Numbered from the stretch's first letter, positions 25,719-33,678 are shown. The stretch is DNA of 64,000 nt from Desulfonispora thiosulfatigenes DSM 11270 (GCF_900176035.1 NZ_FWWT01000022.1:186001-250000); one strand, 5' to 3'. Notes: generated by a model not told the origin, from the sequence alone. Program-made: numbers and translations.

Positions 25719-27005
25719 ATGAGTAAAATCATTAAAGTAGGTTTATTAGGATTAGGAACAGTTGGAACTGGGGTATATAAATTATTAGAAAAGCAAAAAG
25801 AAAAGCTATTATTAAAATCAGGAACTAATATAGAAATAAAAAAAATACTGGTTAAAAATAAAGATAAGGAAAGACCAGTAGATAAATCAATGTTAACTGA
25901 TGATTGGCAGGAGATTATTAATGATCCGGAAATTCAAATAATAGTAGAATTGATGGGTGGCATGGAGCCTGCGAAAGGTTACATAGTTGAAGCATTACAA
26001 AAAGGCAAACATGTTGTTACGGCTAATAAAGATTTAATGGCCGAATATGGCCAAGAGTTTTTTGCTGAAGCAGAGAGTCAAAATGTAGATTTAGCCTTTG
26101 AAGCAAGTGTTGGTGGTGGAATACCAATAATTAGACCTTTAAAACAATGTTTAGTAGGTAATGACTTAACCGAAATTTTTGGGATTATAAACGGTACAAC
26201 AAATTTCATCTTAACGAAAATGACTAATGAAGACGTTGAATTTGGCGATGTTTTAAAAGAGGCACAAGAATTAGGATACGCAGAAGCCGATCCAACAGCA
26301 GATGTAGAAGGTTATGATGCTGCTAGAAAACTTGCAATTTTATCTTCTTTAGCATTTCATTCAAGAGTAACTTTTAAGGATGTTTTTGTAGAAGGTATAA
26401 CTAAGATTTCTTCAAAAGATATTGAATATGCTAAAGAACTTGGTTATGTAATTAAACTTATCGCAATCGGTAAAAACACAGAAGATGGAATAGAAGTTCG
26501 TGTACATCCAACACTTATTCCAAATAATCAACCTCTTGCTGCTGTTAATGATTCTTTTAACGCTGTATTTGTAAAAGGTGATGCAATAGGAGAAGCAATG
26601 TTTTATGGTCCGGGGGCAGGTGAATTACCAACTGCTAGTGCAGTAGTGGGAGATATTATTGATGTTGCTCGTAATATTGTCAACAATTGTACAAATAGAA
26701 TAAATTGTACATGCTATGATAAAATTTCTATTATGCCAAAAGATGAAATTAAAACAAGATACTATATCAGATTACAAGTACAAGACGAATCTGGAGTTTT
26801 TGCTAGTATTTCAAGTGTACTTGGAAATCAAAAAGTTAGCTTAGCATCGGTTATTCAAAAACAAATTAATGAAAAAAATGAAGCAGAAATAGTAATTATT
26901 ACTCACGTAGTTAAAGAAAAACAATTAATGGAAGCCTTAAAACTTATTTCAGAATTACCTATTGTTTCAGAAGTTTCATCTGTAATAAGAGTTGAAGATA
27001 TTTAA
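25719..27005 (+). CDS. hom: Homoserine dehydrogenase
   Basis: Reduces aspartate semialdehyde to homoserine, the branch to threonine and methionine. The NAD-binding GLLGLGTVGTGVY is at the N-terminus. The central catalytic part has VTANKDLMAEYG, FEASVGGGIPIIRPL, GIINGTTNFILTKM and AEADPTADVEGYDAARKL, and a C-terminal ACT domain (last 75 residues) indicates feedback control, usually by threonine. ATG 25719 with AGGAGGG just upstream is preferred to the TTG at 25686, giving 428 residues. Confidence 0.96.
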   Translation: MSKIIKVGLLGLGTVGTGVYKLLEKQKEKLLLKSGTNIEIKKILVKNKDKERPVDKSMLTDDWQEIINDPEIQIIVELMGGMEPAKGYIVEALQKGKHVVTANKDLMAEYGQEFFAEAESQNVDLAFEASVGGGIPIIRPLKQCLVGNDLTEIFGIINGTTNFILTKMTNEDVEFGDVLKEAQELGYAEADPTADVEGYDAARKLAILSSLAFHSRVTFKDVFVEGITKISSKDIEYAKELGYVIKLIAIGKNTEDGIEVRVHPTLIPNNQPLAAVNDSFNAVFVKGDAIGEAMFYGPGAGELPTASAVVGDIIDVARNIVNNCTNRINCTCYDKISIMPKDEIKTRYYIRLQVQDESGVFASISSVLGNQKVSLASVIQKQINEKNEAEIVIITHVVKEKQLMEALKLISELPIVSEVSSVIRVEDI

Positions 27006-27022
27006 TTTATATGGGGGCAAAT

Positions 27023-27913
27023 ATGATTTTAAAGATTCCAGCCACAAGTGCTAATTTAGGTCCAGGGTTTGACTGTATAGGGATGGCTTTAGATTTATAT
27101 AATTTTGTTGAATTTCATGAGTTGAATGAAGGAATGCTTGAAATAATAGTTGAAAAGGAAGGTAGTACTGAACTACCTACTGATCATAATAATTTACTAT
27201 TTAAAGCTTATAAATCAGTGTTTGAATATCTAAATAAGCCAGTTATGGGAATACATCTAAAATTAATTAATAATATTCCTTTATCAAGAGGTTTAGGTAG
27301 TAGTGCAGCAGCAGTAGTAGGTGGAGTTTTAGTTGCTAATAAGATATTAGGCGAACCACTAACTAAAGAAGAATTATTAAAACTAGCGGTAAAAATTGAA
27401 GGTCATCCTGATAATGTTGCCCCTGCTTTATTTGGGGGCATAGTTCTTTCTGGTTCAAATGGTGATCAAGTTTTTTATCGAAAAATTTCACCAGGGGTTA
27501 TGTTAAAATGTTCAGTTTTAATACCTGATTTTCATTTATCGACTAAAAAAGCAAGGTCAGTATTACCTAAAATGATTTCATTACAAGATGCTATCTTTAA
27601 TGTTGGCAGAATGGGTTTATTGGTAGATGCACTTCACAGTGAAAATTATGAGATGCTAAATATAGCTATCGAAGATAAATTACATCAACCTTATAGAAGT
27701 AAATTAATTCCTGGTTTAGATGATATCTTCAAATTAGCCAAAGAGTTAAACTTATTAGGTGTTAGTATTAGCGGAGCAGGACCTACAGTTATCGTTTTTC
27801 ATAAAGACGGTGATCAAGATAAAGTTAAAAAACTACAAGAGGTTTTCAAAAATTATAATATTGATTCGAATCTAGTGCATTTAAACCCTATTGAGCAGGG
27901 AGTAGTGGAATAG
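27023..27913 (+). CDS. thrB: Homoserine kinase
   Basis: A GHMP-family kinase phosphorylating homoserine. The N-terminal IPATSANLGPGFDCIGMALD and the ATP-binding glycine-rich loop PLSRGLGSSAAAVVGG (about residues 87-102) are clear, as is the C-terminal GVSISGAGPTVIVF. The start at ATG 27023 puts GGGGG at the right distance. Threonine synthase (thrC) is not seen in this operon, so it must lie elsewhere. Confidence 0.95.
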   Translation: MILKIPATSANLGPGFDCIGMALDLYNFVEFHELNEGMLEIIVEKEGSTELPTDHNNLLFKAYKSVFEYLNKPVMGIHLKLINNIPLSRGLGSSAAAVVGGVLVANKILGEPLTKEELLKLAVKIEGHPDNVAPALFGGIVLSGSNGDQVFYRKISPGVMLKCSVLIPDFHLSTKKARSVLPKMISLQDAIFNVGRMGLLVDALHSENYEMLNIAIEDKLHQPYRSKLIPGLDDIFKLAKELNLLGVSISGAGPTVIVFHKDGDQDKVKKLQEVFKNYNIDSNLVHLNPIEQGVVE

Positions 27914-27937
27914 ATTTAGGTGGAGGTAATAGTGTAA

Positions 27938-29158
27938 ATGGCACTTATTGTACAAAAATTCGGAGGAAGTTCTGTAGCTGATGTTAGTAAAATTCAAAAT
28001 ATCGCACAAAAAATATCTAAATTTTACTCAGATAATAATAAAATTGTTGTAGTAGTATCTGCAATGGGAGATTCTACAGATATATTACTTGAGATGGCAA
28101 ATGAAATTAATTCACATCCATCATCACGTGAAATGGACATGCTCCTATCTACTGGTGAGCAGGTTTCTATAGCATTACTTGCAATGGCCTTAGATGCTAT
28201 TAATATACCTGTTATTTCTTTTACAGGGTCTCAAGTTGGTATCATCACTGATAATATCCATTGTAAAGCTAGGATAAATAAAATTGTAACAGATAAAATA
28301 ACATGTGCGCTAGATGAAAATAAAGTAGTTATAGTTGCTGGTTTTCAAGGAAGAACTATCGAAAATGAAATCACTACTTTAGGAAGAGGTGGATCTGATA
28401 CAACTGCCGTTGCCTTAGCTACCTCCTTAAATGCAGATTTATGTGAAATTTATACTGATGTAGACGGTGTTTATACAACTGATCCTAGAATAGTAAAAGA
28501 AGCTGTAAAACTAAACGAAATAACTTATGACGAAATGTTAGAACTAGCTAGTTTAGGTGCTGGTGTCCTACATCCTCGTTCAGTAGAATTAGCAAAATTA
28601 TATAATGTACCATTATCAGTGCGTTCAAGTTTTTCAAATGAGGAGGGTACAAAAGTAGTGAATACCACATTATTAGAAAAAGAAATAGTAGTTACGGGAG
28701 TTACTAGAGATTTAAACGTTGCAAAAATTGGATTATTTGATGTTCCAGATATACCAGGGATAGCAAGCAAGATTTTTAATTTTTTAGCTAATGAGCATAT
28801 AAATGTAGATATGATTGTTCAAAGTGCTATGCGTAATGATTTAAATGATATTGCATTTACCATACCTAAAGATGACTTGAATAAAGCTTTAGAAATTATA
28901 AATAGAATCAAAGATGATATAAAGATTTCAGAAGTAGTTTATGCTGATGATGTAGCAAAAGTATCTATTGTTGGGGCAGGTATGATTACATCTCCAGGCG
29001 TAGCTGCAAAAATGTTTAAGATACTAGCAGATAATAACGTAAACCTAAAAATGATAAGTACTTCAGAAATAAAAGTATCGTGTATAGTTGATGCAGATCA
29101 GGCTGATAAATCGGTACAATTGTTACATGAAAGTTTTAATTTAGCAAATTTAAAATAA
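27938..29158 (+). CDS. lysC: Aspartate kinase (threonine-operon copy)
   Basis: Catalyses the first step of the aspartate family. QKFGGSSVADVSKI at the N-terminus, TTLGRGGSDTTAVALA (about 147-162) and IYTDVDGVYTTDPRIV are kinase signatures, and two C-terminal ACT domains with the VSIVGAGMITSPGVAAKMF block give feedback inhibition. 406 residues. It is the last gene of the ACT-hom-thrB-ask operon. A second aspartate kinase lies in the lysine/DPA operon at 36278, so flux is split between two differently controlled isoenzymes. Confidence 0.94.
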   Translation: MALIVQKFGGSSVADVSKIQNIAQKISKFYSDNNKIVVVVSAMGDSTDILLEMANEINSHPSSREMDMLLSTGEQVSIALLAMALDAINIPVISFTGSQVGIITDNIHCKARINKIVTDKITCALDENKVVIVAGFQGRTIENEITTLGRGGSDTTAVALATSLNADLCEIYTDVDGVYTTDPRIVKEAVKLNEITYDEMLELASLGAGVLHPRSVELAKLYNVPLSVRSSFSNEEGTKVVNTTLLEKEIVVTGVTRDLNVAKIGLFDVPDIPGIASKIFNFLANEHINVDMIVQSAMRNDLNDIAFTIPKDDLNKALEIINRIKDDIKISEVVYADDVAKVSIVGAGMITSPGVAAKMFKILADNNVNLKMISTSEIKVSCIVDADQADKSVQLLHESFNLANLK

Positions 29159-29242
29159 GATATTTAGGTTAACCTCACATTCCTGATTAAGCTGTGGTGT
29201 GCTGTTAAGCTTAATTCGTGATGTCGCTTAAGTTGGTAGAGT

Positions 29243-29283
29243 ACACGTCTAAGTTATTTAATATAACTTAGACGTGTTTTTTT
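29243..29283 (+). terminator. Strong rho-independent terminator ending the threonine operon region
   Basis: A 15-bp perfect stem ACACGTCTAAGTTAT/ATAACTTAGACGTGT, five-base loop (TTAAT), then seven T. Confidence 0.93.
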
Positions 29284-29427
29284 GTCTATTATATGGCGAG
29301 TGTTAAAAGAGTAACTGTAAACAAATTTAAATCAATACAAATAACAGCAATACCTTATAGTAATTATAAACTATAACTTAATAACTATAATAAATAGTAG
29401 ATAATTTTCTGAATTAAATACACTAAT

Positions 29428-29456
29428 GTGTCAATGAGCTAAAAACGTTATATAAT
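29428..29456 (+). promoter_or_regulatory. Possible promoter for the YeeE/YedE pair
   Basis: TATAAT at 29451-29456 with a weak -35 GTGTCA 17 bases upstream, about 65 bases before the gene. The TTATAGT/ACTATAA repeats lie roughly 40-70 bases farther upstream, where an activator might bind. Confidence 0.4.
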
Positions 29457-29521
29457 TGCAATATGAGGATAATCAAATATATAAATTAGAAAAATAATTT
29501 AAACGAGTAGGAGGTGAAAAA

Positions 29522-30223
29522 ATGGCAGAAACAAGAATAATAAATGAAAAAGGACAAGATGTTAAAGAAACCGTAAAACCTAAAGCAACTGTAGCCCAAA
29601 AGAAAAAAACAAGTCAATTTACTTATGGGATAATCCTTTTTGCCTTTATGATAGGAGCAGGAGTTTACCTAACTAATTACTCATCAAAACATATTATTAT
29701 ATGGGGTTTAGGTATTTTCGCTGGTTTTGTTTTACAAAGAGCAAATTTTGGTTTTACTGCTGCTTTAAGAGATCCTGCTATGATTGGTAGTACAGTTTTA
29801 CTTAAGGCTGTTATAATTGCAATTGCCGTAGCCACAGTAGGTTTTGCTTACCTACAGTATAGTGCAGTTTCACAAGGATTACCTTTACCAGGTAAAGTAT
29901 CCCCTGTTGGATTCCATGTTGCTATTGGAGGTTTTGTCTTTGGAATAGGGATGGTTTTAGCTGGTGGTTGTGCTTCAGGTTCTCTAACTAAAATAGGAGA
30001 TGGATTTTTAACGTCAATAGTTGTATTAATCTTCTTTATAGTTGGGTCTTTATTAGGAGTTAGAAATTATGACTGGTGGGAAAGTACTTTCATGCCAGAA
30101 AAGGGAATATTCTTACCAGATGTTTTTGGTTGGATCCCAGCATTACTACTTCAATTTGGTATGTTATTACTAGCTTATTTAGTTGCAAATTGGTATGGTA
30201 ATAAAAATTCAAGAGGATTATAA
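29522..30223 (+). CDS. YeeE/YedE family transporter, half 1
   Basis: A membrane protein of the YeeE/YedE (TsuA-type thiosulfate/sulfur carrier) family. After a charged cytoplasmic N-terminus (about 35 residues) come helices with FVLQRANFGFTAALRDPAMIG and the signature FGIGMVLAGGCASGSLTKIGDG (near 140-160), whose cysteine is part of the conduction path in TsuA. Full-length YeeE proteins contain two such repeats; here each is its own gene (233 and about 176 residues). It imports a sulfur or selenium compound, but the substrate is not clear. No TusA gene is adjacent. Confidence 0.85.
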   Translation: MAETRIINEKGQDVKETVKPKATVAQKKKTSQFTYGIILFAFMIGAGVYLTNYSSKHIIIWGLGIFAGFVLQRANFGFTAALRDPAMIGSTVLLKAVIIAIAVATVGFAYLQYSAVSQGLPLPGKVSPVGFHVAIGGFVFGIGMVLAGGCASGSLTKIGDGFLTSIVVLIFFIVGSLLGVRNYDWWESTFMPEKGIFLPDVFGWIPALLLQFGMLLLAYLVANWYGNKNSRGL

Positions 30224-30281
30224 GAAAATTTACGTGAAGATAATATTTTGGATAATTTTGTCGAAGTAGGAGGTGATTTGT

Positions 30282-30809
30282 TTGAATATTCAAGAAAATA
30301 CATATTACAAAAAAGTTTTTAAAAAATCATGGTCCTTTACAAACGCAGCTATCTTACTAGGTCTTATTAATGTTAGTATGTTAGCATTTACTGGTAAACC
30401 ATGGGGAGTAACAACATCGTTTACTTATTGGGGAGCTTGGATAATGCAAGCCTTTGGCGGTCATCCGGAAAAATGGTATTTCTTTCAAAAGAAAATTGAT
30501 GCTCTAAATGGAGGCTTCTTTAATGATTTACATTCTTTATCGAATGTAGGTATAATTTTAGGTGCTCTATTAGCAACTTTACTGGCATCTAGGTTTAGAG
30601 TTAAAAAAATTGTTTCATTCCACCAACTCATTCCAGGAATAATTGGTGGTCTTTTGATGGGGTATGGAGCCAGGATTTCTTTTGGTTGTAATATAGGAGC
30701 TTTATTTAGTGGGGTTGCTTCTATGTCTGTACATGGTTGGATGTATTGGGTATTTATTCTGATTGGCGCTAGTGTAGGTGGAATAATACTAGAAAAATAC
30801 TTTATGTAA
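30282..30809 (+). CDS. YeeE/YedE family transporter, half 2
   Basis: The companion half-transporter, with ITNAAILLG-type first helix, the long periplasmic segment with TSFTYWGAWIMQAFGGHPEKW, and the second signature GGLLMGYGARISFGCNIGALFSG (near residues 120-142), again with a conserved cysteine. TTG 30282 has TAGGAGG eight bases upstream; GTG 30273 overlaps it. The gap to half 1 is 58 bases without a terminator, so both are likely made together and assemble as one carrier. Confidence 0.85.
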   Translation: MNIQENTYYKKVFKKSWSFTNAAILLGLINVSMLAFTGKPWGVTTSFTYWGAWIMQAFGGHPEKWYFFQKKIDALNGGFFNDLHSLSNVGIILGALLATLLASRFRVKKIVSFHQLIPGIIGGLLMGYGARISFGCNIGALFSGVASMSVHGWMYWVFILIGASVGGIILEKYFM

Positions 30810-30845
30810 GATATTATTATGAACTTTTAAAATCTATAGACAAGA

Positions 30846-30894
30846 AGAAACGCAGATAATTTTTAGAAAATTAAAATTTATCTGCGTTTCTTTA
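30846..30894 (+). terminator. Terminator after the YeeE/YedE pair
   Basis: A 14-bp stem AGAAACGCAGATAA/TTATCTGCGTTTCT enclosing an AT-rich loop and followed by a short T run. Confidence 0.8.
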
Positions 30895-30950
30895 TGTAAA
30901 TAATAGGATTTACTCAACTTAGAAATTACTAAAACACCGATATGAACAGG

Positions 30951-30978
30951 AACATTTTCATGATATTAACATATTTTA
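30951..30978 (+). promoter_or_regulatory. Putative sigma-K promoter for the amidase gene
   Basis: AACA (30951-30954), 15 bases, CATATTTTA (30970-30978) fits mACm-N16-CATAnnnTA. The gene type (a signal-less cell-wall amidase, like sigma-K-dependent cwlC) agrees, but AT-rich DNA makes chance matches common. Confidence 0.4.
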
Positions 30979-31023
30979 TATAAATGATCGAAAAAAATAT
31001 CTTCAACTAAAGGAGGAATCCAT

Positions 31024-31752
31024 TTGAAAATATGTTTAGATCCTGGTCATGGAGGTAAAGATAGATGGAATACAGGGCCTTTTGGTTATGTGGAAGCTGA
31101 TGGGGTACTAGATATTGCCCTGGCTGCAGGAAAAATTCTGGAACAATATGTAGAAGTAATATATACAAGAAAACAAGATACAAATTTACCTTGGGAAAAT
31201 ACTAGCTGGCGCGACTTAAGGGCAAGGGCAAACTTTGCCAATGAGCAAAAGTGCGATTATTATATTTCTATTCATACAAATGCAGCAAGTCCTTTGTCTG
31301 AAGGTACAGAAACTTATTGTTTACAAATGGGTGGACAAGGAGAAAAGTTAGCTAAAGAAATTCAAAAAAATTTAGTAACTGATTTAGGTTTAAAAGATAG
31401 GGGAGTAAAAGAAGGAAATTTTGCCGTATTACGTTTAACTGATATGCCTGCAGTGTTAACGGAAGTAGCTTTTCATTCAAATCCAAAAGAAGCTCAGTTA
31501 TTAATGGATACAGATTTTAAAAATAAAGCAGGAAGTGCTATTGCAAAAGGTGTATTAAACTTTCTTAATATTCCATTTGAAAGACAAGAAATTGAAAAGC
31601 CTTGGCAGCAAAAAACAGGAGAAGATGCTATTGATGAACTAGCAAAAAGTGGTATAATAGCAAATTCGAAATTATGGAAAGACAAAGATTTAATAAACAC
31701 CCCTACACCCTTGTGGTTGTTTTTTGAAGTTGTTAACAGAATAAAAAGTTAA
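31024..31752 (+). CDS. N-acetylmuramoyl-L-alanine amidase (Amidase_3), CwlC-like
   Basis: A zinc amidase cutting the bond between muramic acid and L-alanine in peptidoglycan. The Amidase_3 domain fills residues 1 to about 180: zinc-binding His in DPGHGGKD (about residue 8), Glu in YVEADGVLD, His in ISIHTNAAS and the catalytic Glu in VLTEVAFHSN. There is no signal peptide, as in Bacillus CwlC, which frees the mature spore by mother-cell lysis. A C-terminal stretch of about 50 residues (KTGEDAIDELAKSGI) resembles a peptidoglycan-associated small domain. TTG 31024 follows AAAGGAGG. A phage endolysin origin is less likely as no phage genes are near. Confidence 0.9.
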   Translation: MKICLDPGHGGKDRWNTGPFGYVEADGVLDIALAAGKILEQYVEVIYTRKQDTNLPWENTSWRDLRARANFANEQKCDYYISIHTNAASPLSEGTETYCLQMGGQGEKLAKEIQKNLVTDLGLKDRGVKEGNFAVLRLTDMPAVLTEVAFHSNPKEAQLLMDTDFKNKAGSAIAKGVLNFLNIPFERQEIEKPWQQKTGEDAIDELAKSGIIANSKLWKDKDLINTPTPLWLFFEVVNRIKS

Positions 31753-31757
31753 ATGGT

Positions 31758-31797
31758 AAAAAGGTGTGAGATTAATTTATCTCACACCTTTTTTTGT
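31758..31797 (+). terminator. Terminator after the amidase gene
   Basis: AAGGTGTGAG/CTCACACCTT, 10-bp stem plus A/T flanks, ending in seven T. Confidence 0.9.
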
Positions 31798-31864
31798 TTA
31801 TATTTTATATGACATCCTAGCATAAAACCATGCAATTTTTCATAGTATTTAGGGAGGTGGAGAC

Positions 31865-32182
31865 ATGTACAAAATTATTATATTTGTTATTTTTTTAATA
31901 TTGTTATTTATTGCCCTTAAAGTAAAGACTAGACTAAATATGAAAAGAAAAAACCTCCCAGAGCCCATAAGTAGCCCTTTAGCTGAAGCACTTAAACAAC
32001 TAATTGGTATAGCCGGAGGAATCTATTTATCTTTAATAATGTTTATTTCTTTTTTAGCTATTGATATTCCAACTAAAGTAAAAATACTAAATATTAATAT
32101 GGATCCATTAGCTTTATGCTCACTTTTATTAGCAATATTACAACCAATTGTTTATAACCTTTTAATCTTAAAAAATAAATAA
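31865..32182 (+). CDS. Small two- or three-helix membrane protein, unknown
   Basis: A 105-residue protein that I do not recognise. It has an N-terminal helix (MYKIIIFVIFLILLFIALKV), a basic loop, the segment SPLAEALKQLIGIAGGIYLSLIMFISFL, and a third hydrophobic segment near the C-terminus. Good GGGAGGTGG site. Its 15-base distance to the YlmC-family gene suggests one transcript, so a sporulation role is possible. Confidence 0.7.
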   Translation: MYKIIIFVIFLILLFIALKVKTRLNMKRKNLPEPISSPLAEALKQLIGIAGGIYLSLIMFISFLAIDIPTKVKILNINMDPLALCSLLLAILQPIVYNLLILKNK

Positions 32183-32197
32183 TTACTGGAGGTTTAT

Positions 32198-32467
32198 ATG
32201 AAATTAAGTGAATTAGTAGGCAAACAAATTGTAAATATCTTTGATGGGGCTAGACTTGGAACAATTGGCGAATCAGATTTAATTATACATACAGAAAGCG
32301 GGGAAATAGACTCAATTATTGTTCCTAATAGAGAAAATATTTTTAGTATGTGGCTAGATAAATCAAACTTGACAATTCCTTGGCAATCAGTAAAAAAAAT
32401 TGGGCGAGAGGTTATCATAGTAGAACTTGATCGGAGTCATTCAAGTTCTAGAGATTACTCTATGTAA
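32198..32467 (+). CDS. YlmC/YmxH family sporulation protein
   Basis: An 89-residue PRC-barrel-like protein with the family opening MKLSELVGKQIVNIFDGARLG and the core IDSIIVPNRENIF...IPWQSVKKIGREVIIVEL. The family is conserved in spore formers and called sporulation protein YlmC/YmxH; its mechanism is not known. GGAGG precedes ATG 32198. It ends just before the lysine riboswitch promoter; no terminator is seen between. Confidence 0.88.
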   Translation: MKLSELVGKQIVNIFDGARLGTIGESDLIIHTESGEIDSIIVPNRENIFSMWLDKSNLTIPWQSVKKIGREVIIVELDRSHSSSRDYSM

Positions 32468-32472
32468 GAAAC

Positions 32473-32501
32473 TTGAATAATATATTTATGTATGTTATAC
32501 T
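32473..32501 (+). promoter_or_regulatory. Sigma-A promoter of the lysine/DPA operon
   Basis: TTGAAT (32473-32478) and TATACT (32496-32501) with exactly 17 bases between. The start point near 32508 is just upstream of the riboswitch. Confidence 0.85.
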
Positions 32502-32534
32502 GACACCAATTTAATAATAACCTCATCTCGAGTA

Positions 32535-32730
32535 GATGAGGTAGAGGTGCAAAAATTAAAAGTATTACTAGGGAGGTATTAGGATACCTGTGAACTAGTA
32601 AAAAAGGAATTTTTGCCGAAGTCTAATAGATTCCTAAATTATTAGGCTGGGTCTGTACTTAAGAGGTACAGGACTGTCATCTATAGTTACCCGACCTTAG
32701 ATGGAGTGCTATCTCAGTAATGGATATGAT
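32535..32730 (+). promoter_or_regulatory. Lysine riboswitch (L-box)
   Basis: The conserved lysine-aptamer landmarks occur in order: GAGGTAGAGGTGC at 32538-32550, AGTATTACT, TTTGCCGAAG (about 32623-32632), GGCTGGGTC, AGGACTGTCATC, and GGAGTGCTATCTC (32704-32716). P1 pairs GAGGTAG with CTATCTC. It lies between a strong promoter and an intrinsic terminator directly before dapB, so lysine binding should stop transcription of dapB-dpaAB-asd-aspartokinase-dapA. The layout closely follows the Bacillus lysC leader. Confidence 0.95.
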
Positions 32731-32752
32731 GGGGAATCTTGTTGGCTAATAG

Positions 32753-32781
32753 CCAAAGGGTTTTTTCCCTTTGGTTTTTTT
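32753..32781 (+). terminator. Riboswitch expression-platform terminator
   Basis: CCAAAGGG/CCCTTTGG with a T6 loop and seven T. A TTGGCT/AGCCAA hairpin (32742-32756) overlaps its 5' arm and offers an alternative pairing, as expected for the lysine-controlled switch. Confidence 0.93.
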
Positions 32782-32837
32782 ATTATTCTTTTAAGCCTTA
32801 ATATACTTGTATTCACGGGACAAAAGGGGGAAAAATC

Positions 32838-33638
32838 GTGAGCATAATTAAAGTAGCGGTAATGGGTGCTTGTGGTAAAATGGGAAGATTTATCAGTACA
32901 GGCGTAGTTAATGACCCTGAGCTAGAATTAGTAGCCGCTTTTGATGTTATAAATGAAGGAATGAATTTAGGTGCATTAATAGGTATTTCAAATATTGATG
33001 TTACAATTGATACAGACCTTACTAAAATGTTAAACGAAAAAAAGATAGATGTAATTATCGATTTTACAAATGCAAAAGCTTTAATGAAAAATATATCTGA
33101 GATTATAGAAAAGAAAATAAGCGTAGTTATTGGTACAACTGGTTTAAATGAAGATGATATTAATAAAATTAATCAATTAGCAATGAATAATAGTTCAGGT
33201 GTTTTCTTAGCACCTAATTTTGCAATTGGTGCAGTATTAATGATGAAATATGCTCAAGATGCAGCAAAATATTTTCCACATGTTGAAATAATAGAGCTCC
33301 ATCATAACCAAAAACTAGATGCACCATCTGGAACAGCTATAAAAACACTAGAGCAGATAGCAAAAGTAAGAAGGCCTTTTACTCAAGGGGCAGAGGATGA
33401 ATTCGAAAAAATTGAAGGTTCCAGAGGTGGTGACTATGAAGGGATAAGGATTCATAGTGTAAGATTACCAGGATATGTAGCTCATCAAGAAGTAATCTTT
33501 GGAGGGCTTGGACAAACTTTAACATTAAGACATGATTCGATCTCAAGGGAGTCTTTTATACCTGGTGTTATGTTAGCAGTTAAAAAAGTTAGAACATGGC
33601 AAGGTTTGGTTTATGGATTAGAAAATATTTTAGAATAA
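32838..33638 (+). CDS. dapB: 4-hydroxy-tetrahydrodipicolinate reductase
   Basis: Reduces HTPA to tetrahydrodipicolinate in lysine/diaminopimelate synthesis, using NAD(P)H. GACGKMGRF (about residues 10-18) is the nucleotide-binding loop. FTNAKALM, IGTTGLNEDD, APNFAIGAVLMMKYA and the catalytic EIIELHHNQKLDAPSGTA are all present. 266 residues. GTG start 32838 after AAAGGGGG. First gene behind the lysine riboswitch. About 70 bases with a sigma-K-like promoter separate it from dpaA. Confidence 0.97.
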   Translation: MSIIKVAVMGACGKMGRFISTGVVNDPELELVAAFDVINEGMNLGALIGISNIDVTIDTDLTKMLNEKKIDVIIDFTNAKALMKNISEIIEKKISVVIGTTGLNEDDINKINQLAMNNSSGVFLAPNFAIGAVLMMKYAQDAAKYFPHVEIIELHHNQKLDAPSGTAIKTLEQIAKVRRPFTQGAEDEFEKIEGSRGGDYEGIRIHSVRLPGYVAHQEVIFGGLGQTLTLRHDSISRESFIPGVMLAVKKVRTWQGLVYGLENILE

Positions 33639-33649
33639 AAACCTGCATG

Positions 33650-33678
33650 CACCCATTTTGACTTTCCCACATATATTA
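33650..33678 (+). promoter_or_regulatory. Putative sigma-K promoter for dpaA
   Basis: CACC (33650-33653), 16 bases, CATATATTA (33670-33678) fits the sigma-K consensus mACm-N16-CATAnnnTA exactly. The start point near 33685 precedes an AAAGGGAGG site and ATG 33708. dpaA (spoVFA) is sigma-K dependent in Bacillus. Confidence 0.6.

Larger units (their letters stand above)
29159..29521 (+). other. 363-bp gene-free region with structured RNA-like sequence, terminator, repeats and promoter
   Basis: No convincing coding frame. From left to right: a GGTTAACC palindrome; an 8-bp stem ATTAAGCT/AGCTTAAT (29186-29193 with 29208-29215) that competes with TTAAGC/GCTTAA (29205-29210 with 29226-29231); a stretch resembling the acceptor and D-arm of a tRNA (AGTTGGTAGAG at 29230-29240); a strong terminator; three 7-base repeats TTATAGT/ACTATAA (29355-29390); then a possible promoter before the YeeE/YedE gene. 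No known riboswitch class was recognised. It could be a small RNA, the 3' end of the threonine operon or a leader. Confidence 0.55.

Noticed and set aside
29221-29277. A real tRNA gene at the tRNA-like D-arm
   Set aside because: No anticodon arm with a 7-base loop, no T-arm and no 3' acceptor strand; the sequence runs into a terminator.
29355-29390. Short repeats as a CRISPR array
   Set aside because: Only three 7-base copies, with mixed orientation and uneven spacing; no cas genes in the window.
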